In this document: positions 1-8,907 of the stretch, in pieces
Position numbering within the stretch: position 1 is the stretch's first letter
Layout of the letters: each line of letters opens with the position of its first letter
Assembly (NCBI GenBank): GCA_964529265.1
Contig: CAZGVW010000072.1
Coordinates: forward strand, 1 to 28,971
Length of the DNA stretch: 28,971 nucleotides
Direction: 5' to 3'
Source of the DNA: CAZGVW01 sp964529265
GTDB taxonomy: Bacteria > Planctomycetota > Phycisphaerae > Phycisphaerales > UBA1924
Position numbers and translations under genes: made by a program
The notes under the pieces: generated by a model
Database searches by the model: none
The model's input: the letters and a program-made list of their open reading frames with translations, nothing else
Told to the model about the DNA's origin: nothing

Positions 1-1332
1 ATGGATCCGGCGCAGCAATCGCTGGCCGATGCGCTCCGCATCACGTTCCGCGTCCTGCAACTGGTGATGATCCTGCTCGTGGCGCTCTTCCTCGGATCCG
101 GCTTCCAGACGGTGGAGGAATCGGAGCGGGGGATCAAGCTGGTCTTCGGACGCGTGACTCGCGACGACGTGCCGCCGGGAGTGACATGGAACTGGCCCTT
201 CCCGATCGGCGAAGTCGTGCGCGTGAAGACCGGGCAACAGGCGATGTACCTGGAGTCCTCGTTTGGTCCGCGGCGCGGCGCAGCGGAGGCGGGCCGGCCC
301 ATCGGCGACATCATCCGCAACTACTTCCAGTTGAATCCGGAGGAGGTCGGCTCGGTGCTCACCGCCGATGGCGGCATCGCCCACACGTGGTGGCGGGCGA
401 TCTGGCGGCGAGAGGACGCGGCTTCCAATATGCGGAGCATCCTCCCTGAGCAGGAGCAGGAGATCGTCCGGCGGGCGGTGGAGCGAGGCGTCGTGCGCGC
501 GGTCGCGGAGATCGGCATCGACGACCTCCTGAAGCAGGGCGCCTCGGGGAACGCAGTTGTCGCCGGCGAAACGGCGGAGAGCACGCTCGCCGGACGGATC
601 CGCTCCGTCGCGCAGGCCTCGCTCGATTCGATAGACGCGGGCATCCGGATCGAGCAGGTCGTGCTCGAGGAGCGCGCCGCGCCGGGGCGTGTCTTCACCG
701 AGTTCGCCCTCGTGGCCTCCGCGGAGTCACAAGCCTCCACGCGGCGCGAAGAAGCCGAGAAGGAGGCCCGCGAGATCCTCAACTCAACCGCCGGCGAGGC
801 GCACGCGGTCATGCTGGATCTCATCGACGACTACGAGCGCGCCATTGAACTGGGCGATGCGCCCGCCGCGGACGCCGCTCTGGCGACGTTCAATCGCCTC
901 CTCGAAAGCGAGGTGGTTGAAGTGGATGGCAGGGGGTTCCGCGCCACCGGCGATGTCACCGCGATCATCGACGCGGCCCGGCAATACAGGACCGACATTG
1001 TCGCCAACGCGAAGAATCGCGCCGCGGCGTTCCAGGTCAAGCTCGCCCAGTTCCGTCAACAGCCGGAGCTCTTCGTCGCGCGCGAGTGGGGGCCTGCATA
1101 CGAGGCCTTCAGCCGATCCGGGGCGGTGGAGATCTTCCCCGTGCCGCCCGGCTCGGCGCCGGAAATCTGGCTCAACCGCGATCCCGAGATCCAGGAGGAA
1201 ATGGAGCGGGCGCGGAACGCGCGCGAGGCGGAAGAGAGCCTCAACACGCTCGACGAACGGCGGATGCGCGAGGTTCGCAGGCAGCGCGAGCTCGATCGGC
1301 AGAAAAAGCGTGAGGCGGAGGCCGGGCAGTAG
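1..1332 (+). CDS. SPFH/Band 7 (HflK-like) membrane protein, possibly 5'-truncated by the window edge
   Basis: This is a 443-residue protein with one N-terminal membrane helix (about residues 18-34) followed by a Band 7/SPFH region. The opening FQTVEESERGIKLVFGRV and the PPGVTWNWPFPIGEVVRV segment are typical of HflK-type prohibitin relatives, which form membrane-bound rings and in other bacteria modulate the FtsH protease. The middle contains the ARTVEE-like SPFH arm (VVLEERAAPGRVFTEFALVASAE), and the C-terminal 60 residues are a highly charged, probably coiled-coil tail. The ATG lies at base 1, so the real start may be upstream and out of view. It is the first visible gene of a same-strand cluster with an ABC transporter and a helical-repeat protein. 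Membership of the SPFH superfamily is well supported. A link to FtsH is family knowledge only. Confidence 0.82.
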   Translation: MDPAQQSLADALRITFRVLQLVMILLVALFLGSGFQTVEESERGIKLVFGRVTRDDVPPGVTWNWPFPIGEVVRVKTGQQAMYLESSFGPRRGAAEAGRPIGDIIRNYFQLNPEEVGSVLTADGGIAHTWWRAIWRREDAASNMRSILPEQEQEIVRRAVERGVVRAVAEIGIDDLLKQGASGNAVVAGETAESTLAGRIRSVAQASLDSIDAGIRIEQVVLEERAAPGRVFTEFALVASAESQASTRREEAEKEAREILNSTAGEAHAVMLDLIDDYERAIELGDAPAADAALATFNRLLESEVVEVDGRGFRATGDVTAIIDAARQYRTDIVANAKNRAAAFQVKLAQFRQQPELFVAREWGPAYEAFSRSGAVEIFPVPPGSAPEIWLNRDPEIQEEMERARNAREAEESLNTLDERRMREVRRQRELDRQKKREAEAGQ

Positions 1333-1343
1333 GGGGCCTATTC

Positions 1344-1364
1344 TTCCCCGCGCCGCGAGGGGAA
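1344..1364 (+). other. Inverted repeat between the SPFH gene and the ABC ATPase gene
   Basis: The arms TTCCCC (1344-1349) and GGGGAA (1359-1364) are perfectly complementary, and a CG/CG pair closes an inner three-base loop. The right arm holds the only purine-rich stretch upstream of the ATG at 1379, so the hairpin could affect translation or act as a processing site. There is no T-run, so it is not an intrinsic terminator. Confidence 0.35.
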
Positions 1365-1378
1365 TCTCCAGAGCATCG

Positions 1379-2653
1379 ATGGCGATTTCAACCACCATTT
1401 CCCGCGTTTCACCAGGGTCCGAGGCCGTCCCCGTCGTCCTGACGCAGGGGCTGACGAAGACGTTCCGCGACTTCTGGATGCGCACGCGCGTGCGCGCCGT
1501 CGATCATCTCGATCTCGAGATCCGGCCGCACGAGGTCTTCGGTCTGCTCGGGCCCAACGGCTCCGGCAAGTCAACGACGATCAAGATTCTCCTCGGCCTG
1601 CTGCACAAGACGTCGGGTCGCGCCGCGGTCTTCGGCAAGCCGCCCAGCGATGTCTCCATCAAGAAGCGGATCGGCGTCCTGCCCGAGGAGTCGTACCTCT
1701 ACCCCTTCCTCGATGCGCGCGAGACGCTGGACTACTACGGCAAACTCTTCGAACTCGACCACCGGATCCGCAAGCGCCGGATCGATGAGCTGCTCGACAT
1801 GGTCGGGCTGACGGCCGTCCAGCGCCGACAAGTGAAGGAATACTCCAAGGGCATGCAGCGCCGCATCGGCATCGCGCAGGCCCTCATCAACGACCCTGAG
1901 TTCCTCATCCTCGACGAGCCCACGACGGGCCTCGACCCCATCGGCACGCGCCAGATCAAGGACCTGATCATCGACCTCGGCCGCCGCGGGAAGACCATCC
2001 TCCTCTCGAGCCACCAGCTCTCGGATGTCGAGGACTGCGTCGATCGTCTCGCCATTCTCTATGGCGGCAAGAAGCGGGCCGAGGGCACCGTCGATGAACT
2101 GCTCACCGCGCGCTCCAAGATGCTCATCGAGACCGAAACGCTCGACGAGCGCACGATCGCCGACATCGACCGGCTCATCCAGCAGCGCACAGGCCGCGGG
2201 ATCGAGCGCGTCTCCAAGCCTCGCCAGCGGCTCGAAGAACTCTTCATTGACATCGTGGAACAGGCCCGGGCGGAGCGCGCCGTGACCAGCGGCGCCGTCG
2301 CCGGCGGCCGCACCGCGGCATTCCTCCTCGGCGAGGAAGCCGCGGCCCAGCCCGATGGCGAGGCCCTGATCGATCGCCTCGTCTCCGCGGCCGAGCCAGC
2401 CGCGGCGCCGGCGCCGGCCCAGGCGCCGCCTTCGACGCCGGTCTCGACGGAGCCGGATGAGGAGGTGATCGGTGACCTTGTGGCCCAGCCGGCGCCGGAT
2501 GCCGCTCCGCCTCCACGGCGCGCTTCAGGCGACCGGGAGACGCCGCGGGATGAACCTCCACGCGATGTGGACACCAGCGTGATCAGCGCGCTGCTGGGCG
2601 ATTCAGAAGGCGGCGACGCCGGATCGGACAAGTCCCGGGGTGATCAGCCGTGA
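1379..2653 (+). CDS. ABC transporter ATP-binding protein with long Ala/Pro-rich C-terminal tail
   Basis: This 424-residue ABC ATPase is of the ABC-2/GldA-like exporter type. Walker A is GPNGSGKST (about 58-66), the signature is YSKGMQRR (about 155-162), Walker B is LILDEP (about 176-181), and the H-loop histidine is near 212. The Q-loop glutamine position falls in GVLPEESYLY, the variant common in this subfamily. ATP hydrolysis should power the permease encoded next, whose GTG start overlaps this stop codon (GTGA). Residues from about 320 to the end are an Ala/Pro-rich tail that the ABC fold does not need. The reading frame stays open far upstream inside the SPFH gene. The ATG at 1379 is chosen because the ABC domain begins shortly after it and it follows the SPFH stop by 46 nt. 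The ribosome binding site is weak. Confidence 0.9.
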   Translation: MAISTTISRVSPGSEAVPVVLTQGLTKTFRDFWMRTRVRAVDHLDLEIRPHEVFGLLGPNGSGKSTTIKILLGLLHKTSGRAAVFGKPPSDVSIKKRIGVLPEESYLYPFLDARETLDYYGKLFELDHRIRKRRIDELLDMVGLTAVQRRQVKEYSKGMQRRIGIAQALINDPEFLILDEPTTGLDPIGTRQIKDLIIDLGRRGKTILLSSHQLSDVEDCVDRLAILYGGKKRAEGTVDELLTARSKMLIETETLDERTIADIDRLIQQRTGRGIERVSKPRQRLEELFIDIVEQARAERAVTSGAVAGGRTAAFLLGEEAAAQPDGEALIDRLVSAAEPAAAPAPAQAPPSTPVSTEPDEEVIGDLVAQPAPDAAPPPRRASGDRETPRDEPPRDVDTSVISALLGDSEGGDAGSDKSRGDQP

Positions 2654-4578
2654 GGCTCGCGGAACTGCCTGGACGACTGAGCAGGCTCCAGCAGACCTTC
2701 CGCTTCAAGGTCATCGCTTCAATCGTCGCCGCGGTGCTCGCGATCGGCGGCTTCTCGGCCTGGTGGGTGATTCAGCACGACCCCGCCCGGCCCGGCGCCG
2801 ACATCGCCGTTGCGCAAGAAGCCCCTGAAGGCGCCGCGGAGTCTCCGCCCGTGGCGCCGCGCATCGATCCGGAAACGCTCCAGCATCTGCTCGGCTCGCG
2901 CGAGGCCACCGGCGCAGTGGCCCTCGGCTTCGGCGTCGCTCTTGGTCTCTCGCTCGTCGTGATCTGGCTCGGAGTCGCGCTGACGTACCTGGCGCTCCTG
3001 CTTGCCGGCGCATTCGTGGCGGCGCCGCTGCTCATGTTTGAGAGCACGCGCGGCCTGGGCCAGGTCGTCGCCGGCGTCATTGCGCTCGCGGCGTCGCTCG
3101 CCATTCTGCTGCAGGCGGCCCGCATGGCCCTCTCCTCGCCGACGCCGGTCATCGCCGTGGCGCGCAATGTCCTGAACGAAGCGGTGCGCATGAAGATCAG
3201 CGCCGTGTTCATCGTTCTGCTCATCCTGCTGCTCGCCGGTCTTCCGGGCTTCCTCGACGAGGAGCAGCCGCTGCGGTACCGCGTGCAGTCCTTCCTTCAG
3301 TACGGCGTGAGCGGCGCGTTCTGGACGCTCGCGATCATGACGCTCTTTTTCTCCGCAGCGAGCGTCGCCTTCGAGCAGCGCGATCGCGTGATCTGGCAGA
3401 CGATGAGCAAGCCGGTCCGCCCCTACGAGTACCTGCTCGGCAAGTGGCTGGGCGTCATGGTGCTGAACGCGGTTCTGCTCAGCGTCTCCGCCACCGGGCT
3501 CTTCCTCTTCACCGAGCACCTGCGCAACCAGCGAGCCCAGGGCGAGGTCCAGCCCTGGGTCAACGAGGATGGCTCGGGCGCCCCCACGACCGACCGCCTC
3601 CTCCTGCACACGCAGGTCCTGGTTTCGCGCATCGGCATTGAGCCTGAAGTCCCCGACCCGCCCATCGAGCAGATTCGTCAGGCGGTCGATCGAATCGTGG
3701 CGGACGCCGTGGCGCGCGACGCATCCTTCACCGATGATGAGCGGCGGGTCGAGCAGTTCCGCCTTGAGACTGCCGCCCAGCAGATCGAGGAATGGCGCCG
3801 CCGGACGCGAACGGTGGATCCGGGGCCGGTTCCGGGTCGCTTTCTCTTCACAGGCCTCAAGCAGGCGAAGCAGGAGCGACGGCCGCTCACGCTGCGCTAC
3901 AAGGTCCAGTCTGGCTCCAACGACCCCACGGATCTCTACCGGGTCACGTTCTTCATCGGGGGCCTCGAGTTCCCGCGCCAGGTCATCCTTGGGACCGCCC
4001 AGACCATCAGTTTCCCGCCTGAGGCGATCGATGAGCAGGGTAATCTGGAGGTCGAGGTCTACAACGCGGATATTTACACGCGGCAGGCGAACCCGATCGG
4101 AATCCGCTTCGAGCCAGGCGACCTCGAAGTCCTCTACGCCGTCGGCGGGTTCGAGCTGAACTTCCTCCGGGTGATGCTCGTGCTGTGGCTCAAATTGGGC
4201 TTTTTCGCCGCGGTGGCGATTTTCGGCGCCACGTTCCTTTCGTTCCCTGTGGCGTGCATGCTCTCGTTTCTGATCCTTTTTGCAGCGGAAACCGCCGGTT
4301 TTCTCCAGTATTCGCTCAACGAGTACCCCTTCTTCACGCCGGAGGGGAAATTCGACGCCGTCGGCGCCTTTTTCCGCATCGGCGCCGGGCCTGTCGCCTG
4401 GGCCTTCCAGGCCTATGCCCGCCTCAAGCCCACCGCGAACCTGGTGGATGGCCGGCTCGTACCGTGGGCAGACGCCATCCGCGCCCTGCTCATTCTGGGC
4501 GCATGGACCACCGTGATCCTCGCCGGGGCCTGGGCCATCTTCCGCCGGCGCGAACTGGCGACCTATTCGGGCCACTAG
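2650..4578 (+). CDS. ABC transporter permease (ABC-2 type) with large soluble insert
   Basis: This 642-residue polytopic membrane protein starts at a GTG that overlaps the ATPase stop by 4 nt, so translation is probably coupled. Hydrophobic segments lie near residues 18-40, 95-130, 135-160, 182-200, 215-240 and 262-285. A hydrophilic region of roughly 200 residues (about 290-500) follows, then further helices at about 510-555 and 610-632. The ARNVLNEAVRMKISAVFIVLLILLLAGLPGFL stretch, split here as an amphipathic lead and a helix, resembles the start of ABC-2 permease cores. Residues after it (VAFEQRDRVIWQTMSKPVRPYEYLLGKW, read as two parts) resemble the coupling region of these permeases. Substrate and direction cannot be told from sequence, although the ABC-2 type suggests export. 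The soluble insert is the unusual part and shows no recognisable domain. Confidence 0.82.
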   Translation: MRLAELPGRLSRLQQTFRFKVIASIVAAVLAIGGFSAWWVIQHDPARPGADIAVAQEAPEGAAESPPVAPRIDPETLQHLLGSREATGAVALGFGVALGLSLVVIWLGVALTYLALLLAGAFVAAPLLMFESTRGLGQVVAGVIALAASLAILLQAARMALSSPTPVIAVARNVLNEAVRMKISAVFIVLLILLLAGLPGFLDEEQPLRYRVQSFLQYGVSGAFWTLAIMTLFFSAASVAFEQRDRVIWQTMSKPVRPYEYLLGKWLGVMVLNAVLLSVSATGLFLFTEHLRNQRAQGEVQPWVNEDGSGAPTTDRLLLHTQVLVSRIGIEPEVPDPPIEQIRQAVDRIVADAVARDASFTDDERRVEQFRLETAAQQIEEWRRRTRTVDPGPVPGRFLFTGLKQAKQERRPLTLRYKVQSGSNDPTDLYRVTFFIGGLEFPRQVILGTAQTISFPPEAIDEQGNLEVEVYNADIYTRQANPIGIRFEPGDLEVLYAVGGFELNFLRVMLVLWLKLGFFAAVAIFGATFLSFPVACMLSFLILFAAETAGFLQYSLNEYPFFTPEGKFDAVGAFFRIGAGPVAWAFQAYARLKPTANLVDGRLVPWADAIRALLILGAWTTVILAGAWAIFRRRELATYSGH

Positions 4579-4606
4579 CCAGGGGCCGCTTCCCGGAGAC
4601 TTTCCC

Positions 4607-6580
4607 ATGAGGCTGGAGCGCAGAATCCAGTTGATCGCCGCGGGGGTGCTGATCGCGTGTCTTGGGGGGTCTGCCGTGCTGTCGGCCGCCGTGGCGGCGG
4701 AGTCGGGCCGGGCCCAACTGGGCTATGGGGAGCGGGCGGAGGAGTCTGATCCGCCGGAGGTCGCCGCGGCGATCGCGCTGGGCGCGTTCCGGGGCCTTTT
4801 CGTCAACATTCTGTGGTTCCGCGCCGAGAAAATGAAGCAGGCGGGCAAGTTTCACGAGGCCATCGAACTGGCCCGCACCATTACGCGGCTTCAGCCGCGG
4901 TTTCCGCGTGTGTGGGGATTCCACGCGTGGAACATGGCCTACAACATCTCGGTCGCCACGAACACGGCGTCGGAGCGGTGGCAGTGGGTGCAATCCGGCA
5001 TCCGGCTGCTGCGTGACGAGGGCATCCCCAAGAACCCGAGCGACGTCCAGTTGCACAAGGAGCTGGCGTGGATCTTCGTGCACAAGATTCAGGGGATCAA
5101 CGACGACGCGAACCACTACTACAAACGCGAGCTGGCGCGGGAGTGGACGTACATCCTCGGCCCGCCGCCTCCCCGAGGCGCGACGCTGGAGGAATCGATC
5201 CAGAACAGCGTGGACAGGCTTCAGGCGATCGTGGACGCCCCGGCGACTCTGGAGGAACTGCTGACCGTCGAGCCCGCGCTCAGCGAGGTTGTGGCCCGCG
5301 TGCGCGACGAGGCCAAACTGCCGCTCAACATGGAGTTCCTCCGGCGCGTGGAGATGGCCCGGGCGCTGGCCCGCACGCGGTTTGAAGAGGGCGTTCCGGT
5401 CGAGTTCGCGGCCGACGCCCGCAACGACGCCTTCGACGCCATCCTGGCCGACGTGCTGAGCGAGGAGGCGAAGATGTACGCCTTTGCGCGGCTTGTGAAC
5501 CACGTGCGCAAGCGCGTGCTCATCGATGAGTATCACATGGAGCCGGAGCGGATGATCCGCTATACGCGGGAGTTCGGTCCGCTCGACTGGCGGCATGCGG
5601 CGTCGCACGGGCTGTACTGGGCCAACCGCGGCATCGAGATGGGGGCGCAGCGGCTGAACCGGCAGGACTTCGACGAGGTCAACACGAACCGACTGCTCAC
5701 GCACGCTGCGCAGGAACTCTTCCGCTGGGGAACGATTTACTTCAACCCGATCAACGATACATACGTGCAGATGATGGACCTGGACTACGCCGAGGTCTAC
5801 CTCAAGGTGTACAGGGAATACATCATCCCGCGGGCCATCGAGCGATCGAAGATCCGGGACGTGGAGGCGGAGGACCCCAACCGGCCCTACCGGGTCGCGG
5901 CCACCGGGTATGAGAACTTCCTGCGGGACCTGATCCGGATCTCCTACCGGATGGGGGACATCGAGCGCGCAGAGGAATACTACCACGAACTGCGCACGAC
6001 GCAGGACAAGAACACCAACGCCCCCGTGCACCAGAAGCGCGAACTCAGTCTCACGCTGCGCGAGTTCATCGAGCAGGACCTGAAGGAGCGGATCACGTCG
6101 CCGGACTATGCCCAGACCGAAATCCTCGCCGCGCTCACGAACGCCTACTTCAACGGCCTCCTCCGGGGCGATATGAAGGTGTTCCAGAGCAACATGACCT
6201 TCGCAAACGAGGTCCACAAGCGGTACATGGTCGAGCAGAACCGCCGCACGATGGCGGACGCCTCGCAGAACCGCATGCAGTTCATGTCGCCCTACTTTGC
6301 CGAGGTGGCCGCGGGCGCGCTGGTGATGGCGCTCGACGGCGCCAACGTGGGTCTGTGGCAGCGGTCGCGCATGTTCCGCATGCTCTCCGGCAGTGAGTGG
6401 CGCCCGGTGGCGCAGGCCGCCTTCGAGATCATGGAGGTCACCATGAAGCCCTACGTCGAGGACTTCGCCTCATGGTTCCCGGAGCCCCCCGGAATGGAGG
6501 AGCACCGGCAGCGGCGCGCCAGCCTGGAGGGCCAGTCGGACGCGACCCGCAAGGAGCAGGTGCAGATCGAGCAGAAGTGA
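4607..6580 (+). CDS. Membrane-anchored TPR-like helical-repeat protein, function unknown
   Basis: This 657-residue protein has an N-terminal hydrophobic anchor or signal (about 7-29) followed by a long, mainly alpha-helical region rich in Trp, Tyr, Arg and Glu. The stretch around residues 60-115 (FRAEKMKQAGKFHEAIELARTI, then LQPRFPRVWGFHAWNMAYN in the next helices) has TPR spacing: helix pairs with small residues and a conserved Pro after the second helix. No catalytic motif is seen. A GGAG lies about 9 nt before the ATG. It starts 28 nt after the permease stop, so it is very likely in the same operon and probably acts at the outer face of the membrane with that transporter. I recognise the general type from planctomycete genomes but know of no assigned function. 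Confidence 0.75.
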   Translation: MRLERRIQLIAAGVLIACLGGSAVLSAAVAAESGRAQLGYGERAEESDPPEVAAAIALGAFRGLFVNILWFRAEKMKQAGKFHEAIELARTITRLQPRFPRVWGFHAWNMAYNISVATNTASERWQWVQSGIRLLRDEGIPKNPSDVQLHKELAWIFVHKIQGINDDANHYYKRELAREWTYILGPPPPRGATLEESIQNSVDRLQAIVDAPATLEELLTVEPALSEVVARVRDEAKLPLNMEFLRRVEMARALARTRFEEGVPVEFAADARNDAFDAILADVLSEEAKMYAFARLVNHVRKRVLIDEYHMEPERMIRYTREFGPLDWRHAASHGLYWANRGIEMGAQRLNRQDFDEVNTNRLLTHAAQELFRWGTIYFNPINDTYVQMMDLDYAEVYLKVYREYIIPRAIERSKIRDVEAEDPNRPYRVAATGYENFLRDLIRISYRMGDIERAEEYYHELRTTQDKNTNAPVHQKRELSLTLREFIEQDLKERITSPDYAQTEILAALTNAYFNGLLRGDMKVFQSNMTFANEVHKRYMVEQNRRTMADASQNRMQFMSPYFAEVAAGALVMALDGANVGLWQRSRMFRMLSGSEWRPVAQAAFEIMEVTMKPYVEDFASWFPEPPGMEEHRQRRASLEGQSDATRKEQVQIEQK

Positions 6581-6597
6581 ACGGAGACCGGCGGGGC

Positions 6598-6626
6598 CTG
6601 ACGCCCCCGCTTCTCCTCGCTACTCT
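6598..6626 (+). promoter_or_regulatory. Candidate promoter for squalene-hopene cyclase
   Basis: CTGACG (6598-6603) and TACTCT (6621-6626) are separated by exactly 17 bp. They resemble -35 and -10 hexamers and would leave a leader of about 40 nt. A GC-rich inverted repeat (GCGGGG at 6591-6596 with CCCCGC at 6605-6610) overlaps the -35. It could instead end transcription from the upstream operon, but it has only a weak pyrimidine tail. The two readings compete. Confidence 0.35.
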
Positions 6627-6674
6627 CGCCGTCGGCCCCATCCGGCGACGGGCGGCGCCACCGGAGTTTGTGCG

Positions 6675-8894
6675 TTGACCACGCTGATTGCGCCCCTGCG
6701 ACAGTCCCCGCCATCCGCCCCGATCGAGCCTCTGCCGGGCGCGGCGGCGCGCGCCCTTCACGCGGCGGTCGAGGCCCTCTTCTCGAAGCAGCGGCCCGAC
6801 GGCCACTGGTGCGCCGAACTCGAGGGGGACTCCATCCTCTCCAGCGAATACCTTCTGATGAAGGCAATCCTCGGCCAGCGCACGCCGGGCGACGCCGAGT
6901 GGTCAGAGAAGCTCGATGATGCGGCGCGCCTCGAGAAGATGTGCGCCTACCTCAGGTGGCTTCAGCGCCCGGACGGGACGTGGGGCCAGTATCCCGGCGC
7001 CCAGGCCGATCTTTCCGCGTGCGTCAAGGCCTACTTCGCGCTGAAGATCTTCGGGGACGATTCCCGCGCTCCGCACATGCAGCGCGCCCGCGAAGCCATT
7101 CTCTCCCGCGGCGGCGCGGAGCGCCTCAACACCTTCTCCATGTTCTATCTCGCCTGCCTGGGCCAGGTCGAGTGGACCGCGTGCCCCGCCATTCCGCCTG
7201 AGATCGTGTTCCTGCCGCGATGGTTCCCCTTCCACATGGACAAGGTGGCCGCGTGGACGCGCACCATGATCCTGCCGCTGGCCCTGTGCACGGCGCTCCG
7301 GCCCGTCCGCGCGCTTCCCGATCATCTCGGCATCCCGGAACTGTTTGTCGATGAGCGAGGGAAGCGAACGCTCAACCAGCCGTGGGACGCTCGCGAGCCC
7401 GCCTCGTGGACCAACTTCTTTCTTTCCATCGATCGCGGCCTCAAGTGGGCTCACCACCTCGGCGGGTCGCCGATCCGCGGTGGGGCCATCCGCGCTGCGC
7501 GCGAGTGGATTGTCGCCCGAATGACCTCGCGGACGACCGATGGCCTCGGCGCGATCTTTCCGCCCATGGTCTACATCCAGGTGGCTCTGCAGGCGCTTGG
7601 CGATGCGAGACACTCGCCTGTTCGCGCCACTGCGGAAAAGGAACTCGATCGCTTCATCGTGGAGCGAGACGACCACATCCGCATCCAGCCCTGTTTCTCG
7701 CCGGTGTGGGACACGGGGATCGCCCTGTACGCGCTGACCGAGGCGGGCCGCGACTGCCGCAACGATGCGCGCATCCGTCGATGCTGCGAATGGCTGCTCG
7801 ATCGCGAGGTCAACATGGTGGGGGACTGGGTCCGCAACCTGCGCCCCCGCGATCGCGCCTCGTTCGAATCGGCCCCCGCGGCTGGCGAGCACAAGCCGTG
7901 GGCGGCGTGGGCGTTCGAGTATCGCAACGACTGGTATCCGGATGTCGATGACACGGCGATGGTCGCCAAGGCGCTCCGCCGCGCGGCCGAAGGATTCGCG
8001 GGCCGTGCAGGCGCATCCGTTGAGTCAACGAGCCACGCCGCCGCATCGGACGCCGCCGCTCGCGCCGTGCGCTGGATTCGCGCCATGCAGAACGATGACG
8101 GCGGCTGGGCCGCGTTCGACCGCACGAGGGATCGTCCGTGGATGGAGGAAATCCCCTTCGCCGACCACAACGCCATGCAGGATCCATCCTGCCCCGATAT
8201 CACCGGCCGCACGGTTGAGGCGCTGATCACCTGCGGCGTCGATCGAGAAGACTCGATGATCCGCAGCGCAGTGAATTACATTCTGCGATCGCAACGCGAC
8301 GATGGCTCATGGATCGGCCGGTGGGGGGTGAACTACCTCTACGGAACGTGGCAGGCCGCGGGCGGCCTCCATGCCGCGGGTGAAGACATGAGCCGGCCCG
8401 CGCTGGCTCGAACACTCGCCTGGCTCCGCCGCATGCAGAATCCCGATGGCGGCTTCGGCGAAACCGCGGATTCGTACATCGATCCCGCGCTCAAGGGCAG
8501 GGGGCCGAGCACCGCGTCGCAGACATCATGGGGCGCTCTGACGCTGATGTACCTGACATCGCCGCGCGACCACGCGATCTCGCGCGCCATCCGCTGGCTC
8601 TGTGATCACCAGTTGAGCGCCGATGCACCTGCCTCCGCGCAGCCGGCGCCGCTTCGCGACGCCGCCCCGGGGGGTTTCATCGAAGCCCATCCGGCGCCCC
8701 GCGGCAACCACCTGCTTGACGAGCCCGCCGGCTCGTGGCGCGAGCCGTGGTTCACCGGAACGGGCTTCCCGAAGGTGTTCTACCTTCGCTACCACCTCTA
8801 CCGGCACTACTTCCCAGTGATGGCGCTGGCGCGCTGGATTCGCCTGTCGCAGCGGATAACCCCACTGCGCACGTCGGCTCAAGTTCGGGCGTAA
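6675..8894 (+). CDS. shc: Squalene-hopene cyclase
   Basis: This 739-residue terpene cyclase folds squalene into hopene or diplopterol, the first committed step to hopanoids, at the membrane face. The catalytic acid motif DVDD is at about 423-426 (YPDVDDTAMV). Several QW-type repeats are visible, including MQNDDGGWAAFDR near 470, DDGSWIGRWGVNYLYGTW and MQNPDGGFGE. The C-terminus carries the family block GTGFPKVFYLRYHLYRHYFP. The N-terminal HAAVEALFSKQRPDGHWCAELEGD, split over two helices, is also standard. The start is a TTG with GGAG 8 nt upstream, and no ATG is available before well into the domain. It is slightly longer than usual because of a linker of about 40 residues before the last block. 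No other hopanoid gene (hpnC/D/E, hpnH) is in view. Confidence 0.96.
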   Translation: MTTLIAPLRQSPPSAPIEPLPGAAARALHAAVEALFSKQRPDGHWCAELEGDSILSSEYLLMKAILGQRTPGDAEWSEKLDDAARLEKMCAYLRWLQRPDGTWGQYPGAQADLSACVKAYFALKIFGDDSRAPHMQRAREAILSRGGAERLNTFSMFYLACLGQVEWTACPAIPPEIVFLPRWFPFHMDKVAAWTRTMILPLALCTALRPVRALPDHLGIPELFVDERGKRTLNQPWDAREPASWTNFFLSIDRGLKWAHHLGGSPIRGGAIRAAREWIVARMTSRTTDGLGAIFPPMVYIQVALQALGDARHSPVRATAEKELDRFIVERDDHIRIQPCFSPVWDTGIALYALTEAGRDCRNDARIRRCCEWLLDREVNMVGDWVRNLRPRDRASFESAPAAGEHKPWAAWAFEYRNDWYPDVDDTAMVAKALRRAAEGFAGRAGASVESTSHAAASDAAARAVRWIRAMQNDDGGWAAFDRTRDRPWMEEIPFADHNAMQDPSCPDITGRTVEALITCGVDREDSMIRSAVNYILRSQRDDGSWIGRWGVNYLYGTWQAAGGLHAAGEDMSRPALARTLAWLRRMQNPDGGFGETADSYIDPALKGRGPSTASQTSWGALTLMYLTSPRDHAISRAIRWLCDHQLSADAPASAQPAPLRDAAPGGFIEAHPAPRGNHLLDEPAGSWREPWFTGTGFPKVFYLRYHLYRHYFPVMALARWIRLSQRITPLRTSAQVRA

Positions 8895-8907
8895 CTGCCG
8901 GCCGTGC

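Noticed and set aside
2719..4608. A 629-residue minus-strand open frame antisense to the ABC permease, and a similar 575-residue one antisense to the helical-repeat gene (4490-6217)
   Set aside because: They are rich in Arg, Gly, His, Glu and Asp without domains, as expected from antisense frames in GC-rich coding DNA. The plus-strand products have clear domains or operon context.
7862..7869. GTTCGAAT stretches (also near 18381) as tRNA T-loops
   Set aside because: They lie inside squalene-hopene cyclase and prpD coding sequence, and no acceptor or anticodon stems flank them.
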